A DNA stretch of 64,000 nucleotides from Rhizobium cauense (GTDB taxonomy: Bacteria; Pseudomonadota; Alphaproteobacteria; Rhizobiales; Rhizobiaceae), in NCBI RefSeq assembly GCF_019511525.1, contig NZ_JAEUAT010000002.1:372001-436000 (forward strand). The letters run 5' to 3'. The translations under genes were made by a program, and so were the position numbers. The notes under the pieces are model-generated. The model did no database searches, was not told where the DNA came from, and was given only the letters and a program-made list of their open reading frames with translations. Below are positions 9,228-19,173 of the stretch, piece by piece. Every line of letters starts with the position of its first letter. Position 1 is the first letter of the stretch.

Positions 9228-11426
9228 ATGACAGCTTTTTCGCACAAGACAGCGATTGTTGCCGCGCTTCTGACGACGGCCGCCTTTCCGGCCGCCGCGG
9301 AGCCTGTTTTCAACCGCATCGCAACATTCCCGGTGGCATCCAATTTGCCGGAAGGGAAAGACAAGCTTTCTGCGACTTCGGCGGAAATCATCACGGCCAC
9401 CGACGACGGCATGATGCTGATCTATAGCGACAGCCCGCTCGGTGCCATTGGCTTTGTCGATATCTCGGACGCCAAGGCCCCGAAGGCCGGGGGCGCGCTG
9501 ATGATGGACGGCGAACCGACGTCCGTTACCTCAACCGCTGGCAAGGCGCTGGTTGCCGTCAATACTTCCGAGAGCAAGGAGAAGCCCTCGGGACGCCTGG
9601 CGATCGTTGACATCGCCACCAGGAAGATCGAGAGCGCCTGTGATCTCGGCGGCCAGCCGGATTCCATCGCGCTTAACAAGGACAAGACCCTCGGTGCGAT
9701 CGCGATCGAGAACGAGCGTGACGAAGAAGTGAACGACGGCAAGATCCCGCAGATGCCGGCGGGCGACCTCGTCGTCTTTGAGCTCAAGGGCGGAACTGTC
9801 GATTGCGGCTCGATGAAGCACGTTACGCTGACGGGTCTTGCGGGCGTTGCGCCTGAAGATCCAGAGCCCGAATTTGTCTCGTTCAATGACCAGAACGAGA
9901 TCGCCCTAACCCTCCAGGAGAACAACGAAATCGTCATAATCGATGCGACGACCGCAACGGTGAAGACGCACTTCTCGGCTGGCACCGTCGATCTTGCGGG
10001 TATCGACACCAAGCGCGACGGCGCACTGAAATTCACTGGCGAACTCAAGGGTATTCCACGTGAGCCCGACGCCGTGAAGTGGCTCGACAATGACCGTCTC
10101 GTTGTCGCCAACGAAGGTGACTATCAGGGTGGCTCGCGCGGCTTCACGATCTTCGACAAGACCGGCAAGGTGCTCTACGAATCCGGCGCTTCGTTCGAAC
10201 GTGCCGTAGCCAATACCGGCCACTATCCAGACAAGCGCTCAGCCGCCAAGGGCGTCGAGCCAGAAGGTCTGGAAGTGGCAACGATCGCAGGTCAGAAATA
10301 CATATTCCTGCTTGCAGAGCGCGCCTCCGTCGTCGGCGTCTACAAGGATACCGGTGCCGAGCCTGAACTGGTTCAGATCCTTCCGTCTGGCGTTTCACCG
10401 GAGGGCGCTGTTGCCGTAGCGTCGCGCAATCTTCTCGCTACCGCCAACGAAGTCGATCTTGGTGAGGATGGCGGCCCGCGGTCACACGTGATGCTCTACG
10501 AGCTCGCCGAAGGTCAGCCGGCCTATCCGCAGATCGTTGCCGCCGAGAAGGATGGAAATCCTGTTGGCTTCGCAGCACTCTCCGGCCTTGCCGCAGTTCC
10601 GGAAAAGCCGGGCCAGCTGTTTGCTGTCAGCGACAGCGTTCTCGGCTCGCAGCCGACGATCTACACGATCGACGCAAGCAAGAAGCCTGCTGTGATCACT
10701 GAAACGCTAACAGTGAAGCGCGACGGTCAGCCCGCGCAGAAGCTCGACATCGAGGGTGTGGCCGTCGACGAAAAGGGCTGGTTCTGGCTGGCGTCGGAAG
10801 GCAACAGTGAGAAGCTGGTGCCGCACGCCCTCTATCACGTCAACCCGAAGGGCGAGATCAAGGAAGAGATCGCACTTCCGAAGGAGCTGTTGGCCAACGA
10901 GATCCGCTACGGTTTTGAAGGCGTGACGATCACCGGCTCCGGCGACGACGCGACACTGTGGATGGCTGTTCAGCGCGAGTGGAAGGATGACGAGAAGGGC
11001 TTCGTCAAACTCGTCTCCTACAATCCGAAGAACAAGGAGTGGGGCGCCGTCCGCTATCCGCTCGACAAGTCCGAAGCGGGCTGGGTTGGTCTTTCCGAAA
11101 TCTCAGCTCACGGTGACAGCGTCTACATCATCGAGCGCGACAATCTCGTCGGTAACACAGCCAAGCTGAAGAAGCTCTACAAGGTTGCGATATCGGACCT
11201 GAAGCCCGCCAAGCTCGGCGGCGATCTGCCGGTAGTGAAGAAGACCGAGGCCCACGACTTCCTTCCGGAGTTGAAGGCCGCCACCAATGGCTATGTCCTC
11301 GATAAGCTCGAAGGCTTTGCTTTCGATGCCTCCGGCACGCCGTATGCCGTCACGGACAATGACGGTGTCGATGATTCCTCGGGTGAGACTCTGTTCTTCC
11401 AGGTCAATCTCGTCGGCACCAACTGA
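9228..11426 (+). CDS. Secreted esterase-like phytase family protein
   Basis: A 732-residue exported protein. The N-terminus MTAFSHKTAIVAALLTTAAF followed by PAAAEP is a signal peptide with a likely cut after AAA. The rest is beta-propeller-like repeats (SEGNSEKLVPHALYHVNPKG, EGFAFDASGTPYAVTDNDG) typical of the Phytase-like family, whose members are annotated as having esterase-like activity; the true substrate is unknown. The ATG at 9228 was chosen because GGGGGA lies just before it; an in-frame ATG at 9216 is less well placed. The reading frame extends much further upstream inside ribN in a different frame, but that part is an overlap artefact. It ends at a strong terminator. Confidence 0.8.
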   Translation: MTAFSHKTAIVAALLTTAAFPAAAEPVFNRIATFPVASNLPEGKDKLSATSAEIITATDDGMMLIYSDSPLGAIGFVDISDAKAPKAGGALMMDGEPTSVTSTAGKALVAVNTSESKEKPSGRLAIVDIATRKIESACDLGGQPDSIALNKDKTLGAIAIENERDEEVNDGKIPQMPAGDLVVFELKGGTVDCGSMKHVTLTGLAGVAPEDPEPEFVSFNDQNEIALTLQENNEIVIIDATTATVKTHFSAGTVDLAGIDTKRDGALKFTGELKGIPREPDAVKWLDNDRLVVANEGDYQGGSRGFTIFDKTGKVLYESGASFERAVANTGHYPDKRSAAKGVEPEGLEVATIAGQKYIFLLAERASVVGVYKDTGAEPELVQILPSGVSPEGAVAVASRNLLATANEVDLGEDGGPRSHVMLYELAEGQPAYPQIVAAEKDGNPVGFAALSGLAAVPEKPGQLFAVSDSVLGSQPTIYTIDASKKPAVITETLTVKRDGQPAQKLDIEGVAVDEKGWFWLASEGNSEKLVPHALYHVNPKGEIKEEIALPKELLANEIRYGFEGVTITGSGDDATLWMAVQREWKDDEKGFVKLVSYNPKNKEWGAVRYPLDKSEAGWVGLSEISAHGDSVYIIERDNLVGNTAKLKKLYKVAISDLKPAKLGGDLPVVKKTEAHDFLPELKAATNGYVLDKLEGFAFDASGTPYAVTDNDGVDDSSGETLFFQVNLVGTN

Positions 11427-11447
11427 GGATAGCTCAGTCATGAAACA

Positions 11448-11477
11448 AAATGGCCGGGTCAATACCCGGCCATTTTT
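11448..11477 (+). terminator. Terminator between phytase-like gene and aldo/keto reductase
   Basis: Perfect 12-bp stem AAATGGCCGGGT / ACCCGGCCATTT with loop CAAT. A-run and T-run flank both sides, so it can serve the plus gene and the convergent minus gene. Confidence 0.92.
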
Positions 11478-11494
11478 CTTTGTCGGTGCCCGTT

Positions 11495-12481
11495 TTACCA
11501 GCGCTGATGGACATAAGGAGCAACCAGCCGCTCATAGATCTCGCGCGTGGCATCCATCACCTCGTGCGACAACGGCGCGAGGCTTGCTGCCGCCGCATTG
11601 GCGCGCGCCTGTTCGGCGTTTCGCGCCCCCGGAATGACGACGGTGACGGCATCGCTCATCAGGATCCAACGCAGTGCGAAAGCCGCCATTGTCGCGCCTG
11701 ATGGCACGAGCTTGCGTACTTCCTCCACCGCTTGCAGACCAACGTCGAAAGGGACGCCCGCGAACGTCTCGCCGACATCGAAGGCCTCGCCGTGACGATT
11801 GAAATTGCGGTGATCGTCGCTCGCAAATTTCGTCTCGCGCGTGATCTTCCCGGACAGCAGACCGCTTGCGAGCGGCACGCGGGCGATGACGGCGATGTTC
11901 TTGCGGCGAGCCTCCTGGAAGAACAGATGATCGGGTCGCTGGCGGAAGATGTTGTAGATGATCTGGATGCTGACGACGCCGGGATACTCGATTGCCTTCA
12001 GAGCTTCCTCGACCTTTTCGACGCTGACTCCGTAGCCCATGATCTTGCCGGCCTTTTGCAGCTCATTCAGGCCTTCAAAGACCTCCTGGCGATAAAGCAC
12101 CTCGGTCGGCGGGCAATGCAGTTGCACGAGGTCGAGGCTGTCGACGCGCAGGTTCTTGAGGCTGCGATCTATGAAGGCTTCGAGATTGGCTTTGGTGTAG
12201 CCATCGGCGACATGCGGGTTGAGCCGACGCCCCGCCTTGGTCGCGACCATCGGCCGTTCGCCGCCTCGGTTCTGGAGTACGTCAGCGATGATTTTTTCTG
12301 AGCGACCGTCGCCGTAGACATCGGCGGTATCGATGAAGGTCATGCCGGCGTCGAGCGCCGCATTCAGCGCGTCACGGCCGTCAGCTTCGCTGACATCACC
12401 CCACGCCCCGCCAATCTGCCATGCGCCGAAGCCGATATTCGTGACAGTATGGGGCAAGTGGCCAAAAGAATGCTGTTTCAT
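11495..12481 (-). CDS. Aldo/keto reductase
   Basis: A 328-residue cytoplasmic NAD(P)H-dependent oxidoreductase of the aldo/keto reductase family. The catalytic tetrad is visible: Asp51 and Tyr56 in FIDTADVYGDGRSE, Lys82 in VATKAG, and His122 in VQLHCPP. The C-terminal cofactor site is present as VVIPGARNAEQARAN. The start at 12481 has GGAGG eight bases upstream. The frame runs 78 codons further upstream without coding character. The physiological substrate is not predictable. It is divergent from the cupin gene. Confidence 0.9.
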   Translation of the reverse strand: MKQHSFGHLPHTVTNIGFGAWQIGGAWGDVSEADGRDALNAALDAGMTFIDTADVYGDGRSEKIIADVLQNRGGERPMVATKAGRRLNPHVADGYTKANLEAFIDRSLKNLRVDSLDLVQLHCPPTEVLYRQEVFEGLNELQKAGKIMGYGVSVEKVEEALKAIEYPGVVSIQIIYNIFRQRPDHLFFQEARRKNIAVIARVPLASGLLSGKITRETKFASDDHRNFNRHGEAFDVGETFAGVPFDVGLQAVEEVRKLVPSGATMAAFALRWILMSDAVTVVIPGARNAEQARANAAAASLAPLSHEVMDATREIYERLVAPYVHQRW

Positions 12482-12774
12482 GGAAATCCTCCGCGTAATG
12501 AAATGCCTCGCCCTAGCAGTCAGTCGGCCGAGGAGCAAGCGCCTAAGGGGGAGATAGGGCGGTATCTCCGGGGCGTCGCCGTTTCTCCAGGGAACGAGTA
12601 AACAACACTGTTGAAAGCTCAGTCTGCTGCCGACGCATAATGGTCTCTGGCTGGTGACAAGCGGTCTGTGGTTGGGAGCGATTGGGCGCGCGATAGCGTC
12701 GCGTCGCTTGGCCAACGAAGGCGCTTGGCGTACGGTCGACCTTGCAGATAGTCACGTTCGAAAAGGAAACTCAG

Positions 12775-13176
12775 ATGGAGATCAAACCCTGCGGCTCGCG
12801 GGCTTCTATGAAGGCGCCGGCAGAATATTTCACAGGGTTGGTTCGTCAGGATCCATTGATGGAGACACCAGCTCCGGCACGGGTGAGGGTGGTCAGCGTC
12901 ACGTTCGAACCAGGTGCCCGAACCGCCTGGCACACGCATCCGCTGGGGCAGACCCTGATCGTTACTGCGGGCATGGGGCTCGCGCAGAGCGAGGGCGGTG
13001 CTATCCGTGAAATTCGTATCGGCGACACGGTCTGGTTTGCCCCGGGCGAAAAACACTGGCACGGCGCTGCACCCGATACCGCGATGACGCACATCGCGAT
13101 TCACGAAGCGCTCGACGGCAGTGCCGCCGACTGGATGGAGCACGTCAGCGACGAGCAATACGCCGGAAAGGCGTGA
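12775..13176 (+). CDS. Cupin-domain protein
   Basis: A 133-residue single-domain cupin. The metal-binding motif is clear: His53 and His55 in WHTHPLGQT, then the second motif with [16 protein letters not shown] (His94, His96). Members of this group include small dioxygenases, isomerases and sensors, and the substrate cannot be told. The ATG at 12775 is preferred over one 33 bases upstream because AAAAGGAAA precedes it. It is convergent with the methyltransferase gene, only six bases apart. Confidence 0.85.
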   Translation: MEIKPCGSRASMKAPAEYFTGLVRQDPLMETPAPARVRVVSVTFEPGARTAWHTHPLGQTLIVTAGMGLAQSEGGAIREIRIGDTVWFAPGEKHWHGAAPDTAMTHIAIHEALDGSAADWMEHVSDEQYAGKA

Positions 13177-13182
13177 TGCCGG

Positions 13183-13788
13183 TCAGAGGCGCTTCAGGCA
13201 ATAGGAAAAGTGCGCGTGCGATTCGACCGTCAGGAACTCGAATTGCCAGCCGTAATCCTTACAGAACTTGGTGACCGCTTCGACGACGCCATAGACGATC
13301 GGCTTGACAGTGTTCCCAGTGCAGAAATCGTGCCCCGCGATACGGCCCGTTCGTTTCACCTTCTTCTCGCAGAGCAGAAGTTCCTGCCAGGTGAGTTCGA
13401 AGGAATGGTCTGTATCGATATAGGCCCAGTCGAGAAAATCGTCCTCGAACTCGGCCAGCTTCTCGAGAGACGTGCCCTGCATCAGATGCAGCCGGCCGCT
13501 GTCGATCTCGCTCTGGAATTGGGTATGGATACGATCGAGGCCTGAACTGTAGCGATCCATGCTCCATGGGTCGATCAGATAAAGCTGCGACGGCCGATTC
13601 TTCTCCAGGATCTCGGCCGTATACTCACCGAAGGCCGCTCCAACCTCGACGCCGACGCCACCATTGGGAATACGATAGAGGAGCTCGCCGCGATCCGGCA
13701 ACAGCCGTGCGTTCTCCATATGATGCGCAGCGAGTGTCGTGCGCGGCATACTTGCGCGCTGCGCCTGCCGTTCTTCGCGTGTTTTCAT
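13183..13788 (-). CDS. Class I SAM-dependent methyltransferase
   Basis: A 201-residue protein with a Rossmann methyltransferase fold. Motif I is GVGVEVGAAFGEYTAEI (residues 44-60), followed by LYLIDPW at strand 2 and WAYIDTDHSFE, a pattern of the Methyltransf_24 group whose members often modify sugars or small molecules. The conserved C-terminal Phe/Tyr-rich strands are present. AGGA precedes the ATG. It stands apart from other pathway genes, so the substrate is unknown. Confidence 0.75.
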   Translation of the reverse strand: MKTREERQAQRASMPRTTLAAHHMENARLLPDRGELLYRIPNGGVGVEVGAAFGEYTAEILEKNRPSQLYLIDPWSMDRYSSGLDRIHTQFQSEIDSGRLHLMQGTSLEKLAEFEDDFLDWAYIDTDHSFELTWQELLLCEKKVKRTGRIAGHDFCTGNTVKPIVYGVVEAVTKFCKDYGWQFEFLTVESHAHFSYCLKRL

Positions 13789-14386
13789 GATGTCATTCCT
13801 GGAGGTGGTATGTGAGATTCAATTCATTGAGAGCCAGCGTACATATAGCGAGCCATTTGGGTGCTTGGCTACCCACGAGCCGCGATGCCGGCCGGAAACT
13901 GCAGAGATGACGAACGCGTTGGCCAGTCGAAACCCCACACTTCTAAAAGAGGCTCGAACTTCCGACAGCCTCGATGTAAACGCGGCCAGACTGAGCTAAT
14001 CGCCCTCGCGAGATAGGTCCGGCCCGATCCGTCGCGTCGGTGGCCGTGATCTCGCGGATCGCGGATAAAGCGCAAGAATGTTTGTGAAGGTCTTTTATTT
14101 TTATGGCGGGTGCGGCTCATCTCGCCTTTGTTCTTGGGTTTTTGAGCTGTGGATGGGCAGGAGAGGGCCGGGACGGGGCGTCTGCGCGCGGTCACCGATT
14201 ACTCCTATTGTAATACACTGAATTTGCGCAGGGATTTTCGTTCTCCCAAAACAATTCGCGGACTGTCATCGTTTTGTCTCCAAAGCTGCTTGACACTGAA
14301 ATGCGAACCCCTTAGTTAGCCGCTCATCGAAGCGGCGAGGCTGCTTTGACACGGACGCGAAAGCTTCCGGATCGCTTGAAATGAAT
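13789..14386. other. Long intergenic region upstream of tRNA-Asp genes
   Basis: About 600 bases with no supported gene. It contains an imperfect hairpin at 14007-14056 (CGCGAGAT and CCGGCC against GGCCG and ATCTCGCG) and, near its end, the tRNA promoter at 14290-14318. Short open frames here lack ribosome sites and coding character. Confidence 0.6.
14290..14318 (+). promoter_or_regulatory. Promoter of the tRNA-Asp pair
   Basis: A consensus TTGACA (14290-14295) and TAGTTA (14313-14318) with 17-base spacing, 68 bases before the first tRNA. Confidence 0.5.
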
Positions 14387-14463
14387 GCGGGTGTAGCTCA
14401 GTCGGTTAGAGTGCCGGCCTGTCACGCCGGAGGTCGCGGGTTCGAGCCCCGTCACTCGCGCCA
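14387..14463 (+). tRNA. tRNA-Asp (GTC)
   Basis: A 77-base cloverleaf. The acceptor stem GCGGGTG pairs with CACTCGC, the D arm is TAGCTCAGTCGGTTAGA, the anticodon loop is CTGTCAC with anticodon GTC, the T arm is GCGGGTTCGAGCCCCGT, and CCA is encoded. It reads Asp codons. Confidence 0.97.
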
Positions 14464-14516
14464 TTTCAAGGCAAAGTGCTGTAGGGTGCTTGATCCGGTC
14501 TTTATGTCCACTATGC

Positions 14517-14593
14517 GCGGGTGTAGCTCAGTCGGTTAGAGTGCCGGCCTGTCACGCCGGAGGTCGCGGGTTCGAGCCCCGTCACTCGCGCCA
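14517..14593 (+). tRNA. tRNA-Asp (GTC), second identical copy
   Basis: Identical over all 77 bases to the copy 130 bases upstream, including encoded CCA. The 53-base spacer between them is unrelated sequence, so the pair is probably processed from one precursor. Confidence 0.97.
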
Positions 14594-14917
14594 TTTCTTT
14601 CAATAGACAATTGATTTCCCAATGCGTCTGCAGGTCGAATTGTGCTCGATTCAAGCGGTATGCGCTTTGTTTTCTGTTGCGAGCCATGCAATATCCGATG
14701 GGCAGGCATGCAGCAGGAATCAACCTGCGTGGATTTTGTCGCGACATCATTGCATCTGCTTGATAATGTCGCGCCTCGACGGTGGAATTGCTGTTCTAAA
14801 AGTCTTGCGCCGTGGCGCTGGCTGCGCTAACGACGGCTCTGTTGCAACGCACGTTCGCTTGCCGGGCAATTGCCCACTTGCGCCTCCCGGCGCAGCCCGC
14901 AAGCAGGGAAGAACCTG
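14594..14917. other. Intergenic region upstream of the nuo operon
   Basis: About 320 bases with no supported gene. It should contain the nuo operon promoter, but I cannot pick one with confidence. Confidence 0.55.
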
Positions 14918-15283
14918 ATGACTGGACTGCTCAGTTCCTACATTCCGATCGCTATTTTCATTGGTATCGCCCTTGTAATCGGCCTGTCGCTTCTCATTGC
15001 GCCGTTTGCCGTTGCCTACAAGGCGCCTGATTCGGAAAAGCTTTCGGCTTTCGAGTGCGGCTTCAACGCATTCGACGACGCCCGTATGAAGTTCGATATC
15101 CGCTTCTATCTGGTGTCGATCCTCTTCATCATCTTCGACCTCGAGGTCGCCTTCCTGTTCCCGTGGGCCGTTTCTTTCGGCGCGATCGGTTGGTTCGGCT
15201 TCTGGTCCATGATGGTCTTCCTCGGCGTGCTGACCATCGGCTTTATTTATGAATGGAAAAAGGGAGCCCTGGAATGGGAGTAG
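14918..15283 (+). CDS. nuoA: NADH-quinone oxidoreductase subunit A
   Basis: A 121-residue membrane subunit of proton-pumping complex I with three helices. The conserved matrix-type loop [20 protein letters not shown] with its Cys and the helix with acidic [14 protein letters not shown] are diagnostic. The ATG at 14918 follows AGGGAAGAAC. An in-frame upstream ATG would add 16 unlikely residues. It is first in the complex I operon, and its last ten bases overlap nuoB. Confidence 0.97.
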   Translation: MTGLLSSYIPIAIFIGIALVIGLSLLIAPFAVAYKAPDSEKLSAFECGFNAFDDARMKFDIRFYLVSILFIIFDLEVAFLFPWAVSFGAIGWFGFWSMMVFLGVLTIGFIYEWKKGALEWE

Positions 15284-15858
15284 CCCAAAGCGACAAGGCG
15301 CTCGTCGCGCCGCACCCGAAAGGCATTATTGATCCCGCAACGGGCAAGCCGATCGGCAGCGACAGTGCGTTCTTCGGCGAAGTCAATGATGAGCTGGCCG
15401 ACAAGGGTTTCCTTGTTACCTCGACCCGCGATCTGATCACGTGGGCCCGTACGGGTTCGCTGATGTGGATGCAGTTCGGTCTGGCCTGCTGCGCCGTTGA
15501 GGGCCTGATGCAGGTCTCCGGTCCGCGTTACGACATGGAGCGCTTCGGTGTTGCTCCGCGCGCTTCGCCGCGCCAGTCCGACGTCATGATCGTTGCCGGA
15601 ACGCTGACCAACAAGATGGCGCCTGCGCTCCGCAAGGTCTATGACCAGATGCCTGAGCCGCGTTACGTCATTTCGATGGGCTCCTGCGCAAATGGCGGCG
15701 GCTACTACCACTATTCCTATTCGGTTGTTCGCGGTTGTGACCGCGTCGTTCCCGTCGATATCTACGTGCCGGGCTGTCCCCCCACGGCGGAAGCACTGCT
15801 TTACGGCGTGCTGCTTCTGCAGAAGAAGATCCGGCGGACCGGAACGATCGAGCGCTAA
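15274..15858 (+). CDS. nuoB: NADH-quinone oxidoreductase subunit B
   Basis: A 194-residue peripheral-arm subunit that carries iron-sulfur cluster N2, the last cluster before quinone. The ligand set Cys72-Cys73 (LACCAVEG), Cys138 (GSCANGGG) and Cys168 (VPGCPPTAE) is intact. GGGAG lies upstream of the ATG inside the end of nuoA, which indicates translational coupling. Confidence 0.97.
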   Translation: MGVAQSDKALVAPHPKGIIDPATGKPIGSDSAFFGEVNDELADKGFLVTSTRDLITWARTGSLMWMQFGLACCAVEGLMQVSGPRYDMERFGVAPRASPRQSDVMIVAGTLTNKMAPALRKVYDQMPEPRYVISMGSCANGGGYYHYSYSVVRGCDRVVPVDIYVPGCPPTAEALLYGVLLLQKKIRRTGTIER

Positions 15859-15873
15859 GGGCGGAGGACTGTC

Positions 15874-16476
15874 ATGAGTGAAGCCTTGAGCGAACTTTCT
15901 TCATATCTCCGCGAAATGCGCGGGGATCTCTTCGTTGATGCCTCGATCAGCTATGGCGAACTGAACCTGACCGCGACGCCGGAAACGATTCTGGCGCTGC
16001 TGACCTTCCTGCGGGACGATGCACGTTGCGGCTTTATCAGCATGATCGACATCTGCGGTGTCGACTGGCCGCAGCGCGAAAAGCGTTTCGATGTCGTGTA
16101 TCACCTGCTGTCGCCGAAGCAGAACCTGCGCATCCGCGTCAAGGTTGCTGTTGCCGACGGTGACTCGGTTCCCTCGGCCACTGCAGTTTACATGGGCGCC
16201 GAATGGTTTGAGCGCGAAGCCTGGGACATGTACGGCATTCCGTTCTCCGGCCATGCCGACCTGCGTCGCCTGCTGACCGACTACGGCTTTGAAGGTCACC
16301 CGCTACGCAAGGACTTCCCGACGACAGGTTACGTCGAGGTGCGTTACGACGATGCTGCCAAGCGCGTCGTGTATGAACCCGTCGAACTGAAGCAGGAATT
16401 CCGCAATTTCGACTTCACGTCTCCGTGGGAGGGCACCGACTACGTGCTGCCGGGAGACGAGAAGGCGGCGAAGTGA
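15874..16476 (+). CDS. nuoC: NADH-quinone oxidoreductase subunit C
   Basis: A 200-residue connecting subunit of complex I (30 kDa type), separate from NuoD as usual in alphaproteobacteria. The signature [37 protein letters not shown] is present around residues 110-150. GGCGGAGGA precedes the ATG. Confidence 0.97.
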   Translation: MSEALSELSSYLREMRGDLFVDASISYGELNLTATPETILALLTFLRDDARCGFISMIDICGVDWPQREKRFDVVYHLLSPKQNLRIRVKVAVADGDSVPSATAVYMGAEWFEREAWDMYGIPFSGHADLRRLLTDYGFEGHPLRKDFPTTGYVEVRYDDAAKRVVYEPVELKQEFRNFDFTSPWEGTDYVLPGDEKAAK

Positions 16477-16549
16477 AGATGAGGCTCGGATTTCTTGAAG
16501 CCTCTCTGTTCGCCGTCTCATGCCAATTGCCAGCGCGGAGCGCGTCGCT

Positions 16550-17740
16550 ATGACTGAACATAACGTTCGCAACTTTACGATCAACTTCGGGCCGGAACAT
16601 CCGTCCGCGCACGGCGTTCTGCGTCTCGTGCTCGAACTCGATGGCGAAATCATCGAGCGCGTGGATCCGCATATCGGCCTGCTTCATCGCGGCACCGAGA
16701 AGCTGATCGAGTCCAAGACCTATCTTCAGGCCGTTCCTTACTTCGATCGCCTCGACTACGTCGCGCCGATGAACCAGGAACACGCTTTCGCGCTCGCCGT
16801 CGAAAAGATGCTGAAGCTCGAGATCCCGATTCGCGGACAGCTGATTCGAGTTCTGTACTCCGAAATTGGCCGAATCTTGTCGCACATCATGAACGTGACG
16901 ACGCAGGCCATGGACGTTGGCGCGATGACACCGCCGGTCTGGGGCTTCGAGGAGCGTGAAAAGCTGATGGTGTTCTACGAGCGCGCCTGCGGCGCCCGTA
17001 TGCACTCGGCCTATTTCCGTCCGGGTGGCGTCCATCAGGACATCCCGCCGGAGCTGGTCGAGGATATCGGCAAGTGGTGCGATCCTTTCATCAAGGTTCT
17101 CGACGATATCGAAGGATTGCTGACTGACAACCGCATCTTCAAGCAGCGCAACGTCGATATCGGCGTCGTGTCGCTCGCGGATGCCTGGTCCTGGGGTTTC
17201 TCGGGCGTCATGGTTCGTGGTTCGGGGGCTGCCTGGGATCTGCGCCGCTCGCAGCCCTACGAGTGCTACAACGATCTGGAATTCGATATTCCGATCGGCA
17301 AGAACGGCGACTGCTACGATCGCTACCTGATCCGGATGATCGAGATGCGTCAGTCTGTCCGCATCATGAAGCAGTGCGTCGAGCGCCTGATGGGAAGTGC
17401 CAAGACCGGTCCGGTCTCGTCGATCGACGGCAAGGTCGTTCCGCCGAAGCGCGGCGAGATGAAGCGGTCGATGGAAGCGTTGATCCACCACTTCAAGCTC
17501 TACACCGAAGGCTACCACGTACCTGCCGGCGAAGTTTACGCGGCTGTCGAAGCGCCGAAGGGCGAATTCGGCGTCTACGTTGTCGCCGATGGCAGCAACA
17601 AGCCGTACCGTTGCAAGATCCGTGCACCGGGCTACGCGCACCTGCAGGCGATGGATTTCCTCTGCAAGGGGCACATGCTCGCTGACGTGACGGCCGTACT
17701 CGGCTCGCTCGACATCGTGTTCGGTGAGGTGGACCGCTGA
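16550..17740 (+). CDS. nuoD: NADH-quinone oxidoreductase subunit D
   Basis: A 396-residue 49-kDa-type subunit forming the quinone pocket with NuoB. The start [20 protein letters not shown] carries the conserved HPSAHG His loop, followed by [15 protein letters not shown] and YFDRLDYV(A/S)PM with the quinone-binding Tyr. The ATG at 16550 matches the usual N-terminus; the upstream ATG at 16520 adds ten residues not expected in the family. It overlaps the next small gene by one base. Confidence 0.97.
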   Translation: MTEHNVRNFTINFGPEHPSAHGVLRLVLELDGEIIERVDPHIGLLHRGTEKLIESKTYLQAVPYFDRLDYVAPMNQEHAFALAVEKMLKLEIPIRGQLIRVLYSEIGRILSHIMNVTTQAMDVGAMTPPVWGFEEREKLMVFYERACGARMHSAYFRPGGVHQDIPPELVEDIGKWCDPFIKVLDDIEGLLTDNRIFKQRNVDIGVVSLADAWSWGFSGVMVRGSGAAWDLRRSQPYECYNDLEFDIPIGKNGDCYDRYLIRMIEMRQSVRIMKQCVERLMGSAKTGPVSSIDGKVVPPKRGEMKRSMEALIHHFKLYTEGYHVPAGEVYAAVEAPKGEFGVYVVADGSNKPYRCKIRAPGYAHLQAMDFLCKGHMLADVTAVLGSLDIVFGEVDR

Positions 17741-18012
17741 TGAAACTGTTGTCGCTCGCCGCTATCGTCCTTGTCGCTGCGTCCGGGGCCTTTGCCCAGG
17801 AGGTTGGCGGAATGGGCCCGAAACTGGGTCAGGACGAAGTGAAGCCGCCGGCGGCAACTGCCTCTCTGGGTGAGCTCTTGTCCAAGGGCTATGAAATCAA
17901 GGCCGCCGTTCCGAACGGCGGCAAGTTCGTTGTGTTTTTGCAAAAAGACCAGTCGGCCTACGCATGCGAGATGAAGTCTCTGACGGCATCGCAGTGCGGG
18001 ACCATAAACTGA
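17740..18012 (+). CDS. Small secreted protein in the nuo operon
   Basis: A 90-residue protein I cannot assign to a named family. It begins with a clear signal peptide ([20 protein letters not shown]), and the mature part is about 70 residues, with Gly/Pro-rich start and two cysteines near the end (ACEMKSLTASQC) that could form a disulfide in the periplasm. Its ATG shares a base with the nuoD stop and nuoE follows 16 bases on, so it is co-expressed with complex I. A role in complex I assembly or on its periplasmic face is only a guess. Confidence 0.75.
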   Translation: MKLLSLAAIVLVAASGAFAQEVGGMGPKLGQDEVKPPAATASLGELLSKGYEIKAAVPNGGKFVVFLQKDQSAYACEMKSLTASQCGTIN

Positions 18013-18028
18013 CAAGGCGTGAGGAAGA

Positions 18029-19162
18029 ATGTCCGTTCGTCGATTAGCCGAAGATCAATTCCAGCCTGCCGCGTTCGCCTTCAATGACGAGAACGCTGCT
18101 TGGGCGGATAAGACGATCCAGAAATATCCCGAAGGCCGTCAGCAATCCGCGGTTATCCCGCTGTTGATGCGAGCACAGGAACAGGATGGTTGGGTCACGC
18201 GCCCGGCGATCGAAAAGATCGCCGACATGCTCGACATGGCTTACATCCGTGTTCTCGAGGTCGCGACCTTCTATACGCAGTTCCAACTGAACCCTGTTGG
18301 CACGCGCGCGCATATCCAGGTGTGCGGCACGACACCGTGCATGCTGCGCGGCTCGGAAAGCCTGATGGCGGTCTGCAAGAGCAAGATCCATCATCATCCC
18401 TTCGAGCGAAACGCCGAGGGTACGCTTTCCTGGGAAGAAGTCGAATGTCTCGGGGCCTGCGTCAATGCCCCGATGGTCATGATCGGCAAGGATACCTACG
18501 AGGACCTGACCCCGGAACGTCTCGAACAGATCATTGATACGTTCGAAGCCGGAAATGGTGCGAGCATCACGCCAGGCCCGCAGATCGATCGCCACTTCTC
18601 GTCGCCAGAAGGCGGTCCGACGACGCTGACCGATGACGATTCGAAGGCAAAGAAGGCGCCTGCGAAGAAGGCTGTCGCTGAAGCTGCGACGGCAAAGGTC
18701 GATGCCGCACCGGTTCCGCCGTCTGAAGCTGCGCGCCCGAAGAGCACCGATGCTGAGACCAACCCCGCGCTGAAGACGCCGGTAACGGCACCAAAGGCTG
18801 CGGCGAAAAACGTGAAGGCTGTCGAAGAGCAGGCAGTTGCGGCTCCTGTCACTGCTGCCGAAACCGGAAAGCCCTCGCTCACCGACAAGAACCGCCCGGC
18901 AGGCATCGACAAGCCTGAGACGCCTGACGATCTGAAGATGATCTCCGGTGTTGGCCCCAAGATCGAATCGACGCTGCACGAGATCGGCATCTTTACCTTC
19001 GCGCAGGTTGCGAGCTGGAAGAAGGCCGAACGTGAATGGGTCGACGGTTACTTGAATTTCAAGGGCCGTATCGAGCGCGACGATTGGGTCAAGCAGGCCA
19101 AGGCGCTCGCCAAGGGCGGCGAAGCGGAATATATCAAGGTCTTCGGTAAGAAGCCGCGGTAA
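18029..19162 (+). CDS. nuoE: NADH-quinone oxidoreductase subunit E with C-terminal HhH extension
   Basis: Residues 1-180 form the normal 24-kDa subunit with a [2Fe-2S] cluster held by Cys99, Cys104, Cys140 and Cys144 (CGTTPC and CLGAC). Beyond this comes a ~110-residue Ala/Lys/Pro-rich linker, then a compact module from about residue 300: [20 protein letters not shown], with a helix-hairpin-helix GVGPK turn, ending WVKQAKALA. Normal NuoE is ~165-220 residues, so this 377-residue form is a fusion. The same module occurs in the separate gene after nuoF. It partners NuoF in the NADH-dehydrogenase tip. Confidence 0.95.
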   Translation: MSVRRLAEDQFQPAAFAFNDENAAWADKTIQKYPEGRQQSAVIPLLMRAQEQDGWVTRPAIEKIADMLDMAYIRVLEVATFYTQFQLNPVGTRAHIQVCGTTPCMLRGSESLMAVCKSKIHHHPFERNAEGTLSWEEVECLGACVNAPMVMIGKDTYEDLTPERLEQIIDTFEAGNGASITPGPQIDRHFSSPEGGPTTLTDDDSKAKKAPAKKAVAEAATAKVDAAPVPPSEAARPKSTDAETNPALKTPVTAPKAAAKNVKAVEEQAVAAPVTAAETGKPSLTDKNRPAGIDKPETPDDLKMISGVGPKIESTLHEIGIFTFAQVASWKKAEREWVDGYLNFKGRIERDDWVKQAKALAKGGEAEYIKVFGKKPR

Positions 19163-19173
19163 GAAGGTGAAGC

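Noticed and set aside
12598..12612. A near LexA box (GAAC-N7-CAAC) between the aldo/keto reductase and cupin genes
   Set aside because: It has a mismatch in a conserved base and no damage-related neighbour, so it is not counted.
14007..14056. Imperfect hairpin in the gap before the tRNA genes as a small RNA
   Set aside because: The stem has mismatches, no U-run and no promoter close by, so there is too little to call an RNA gene.
14511..14750. A 79-codon minus-strand frame ending VTGLEPATSGVTGRHSNRLSYTRA over the second tRNA-Asp
   Set aside because: This is the well-known artefact from translating the complement of tRNA-Asp. The tRNA itself is unambiguous.
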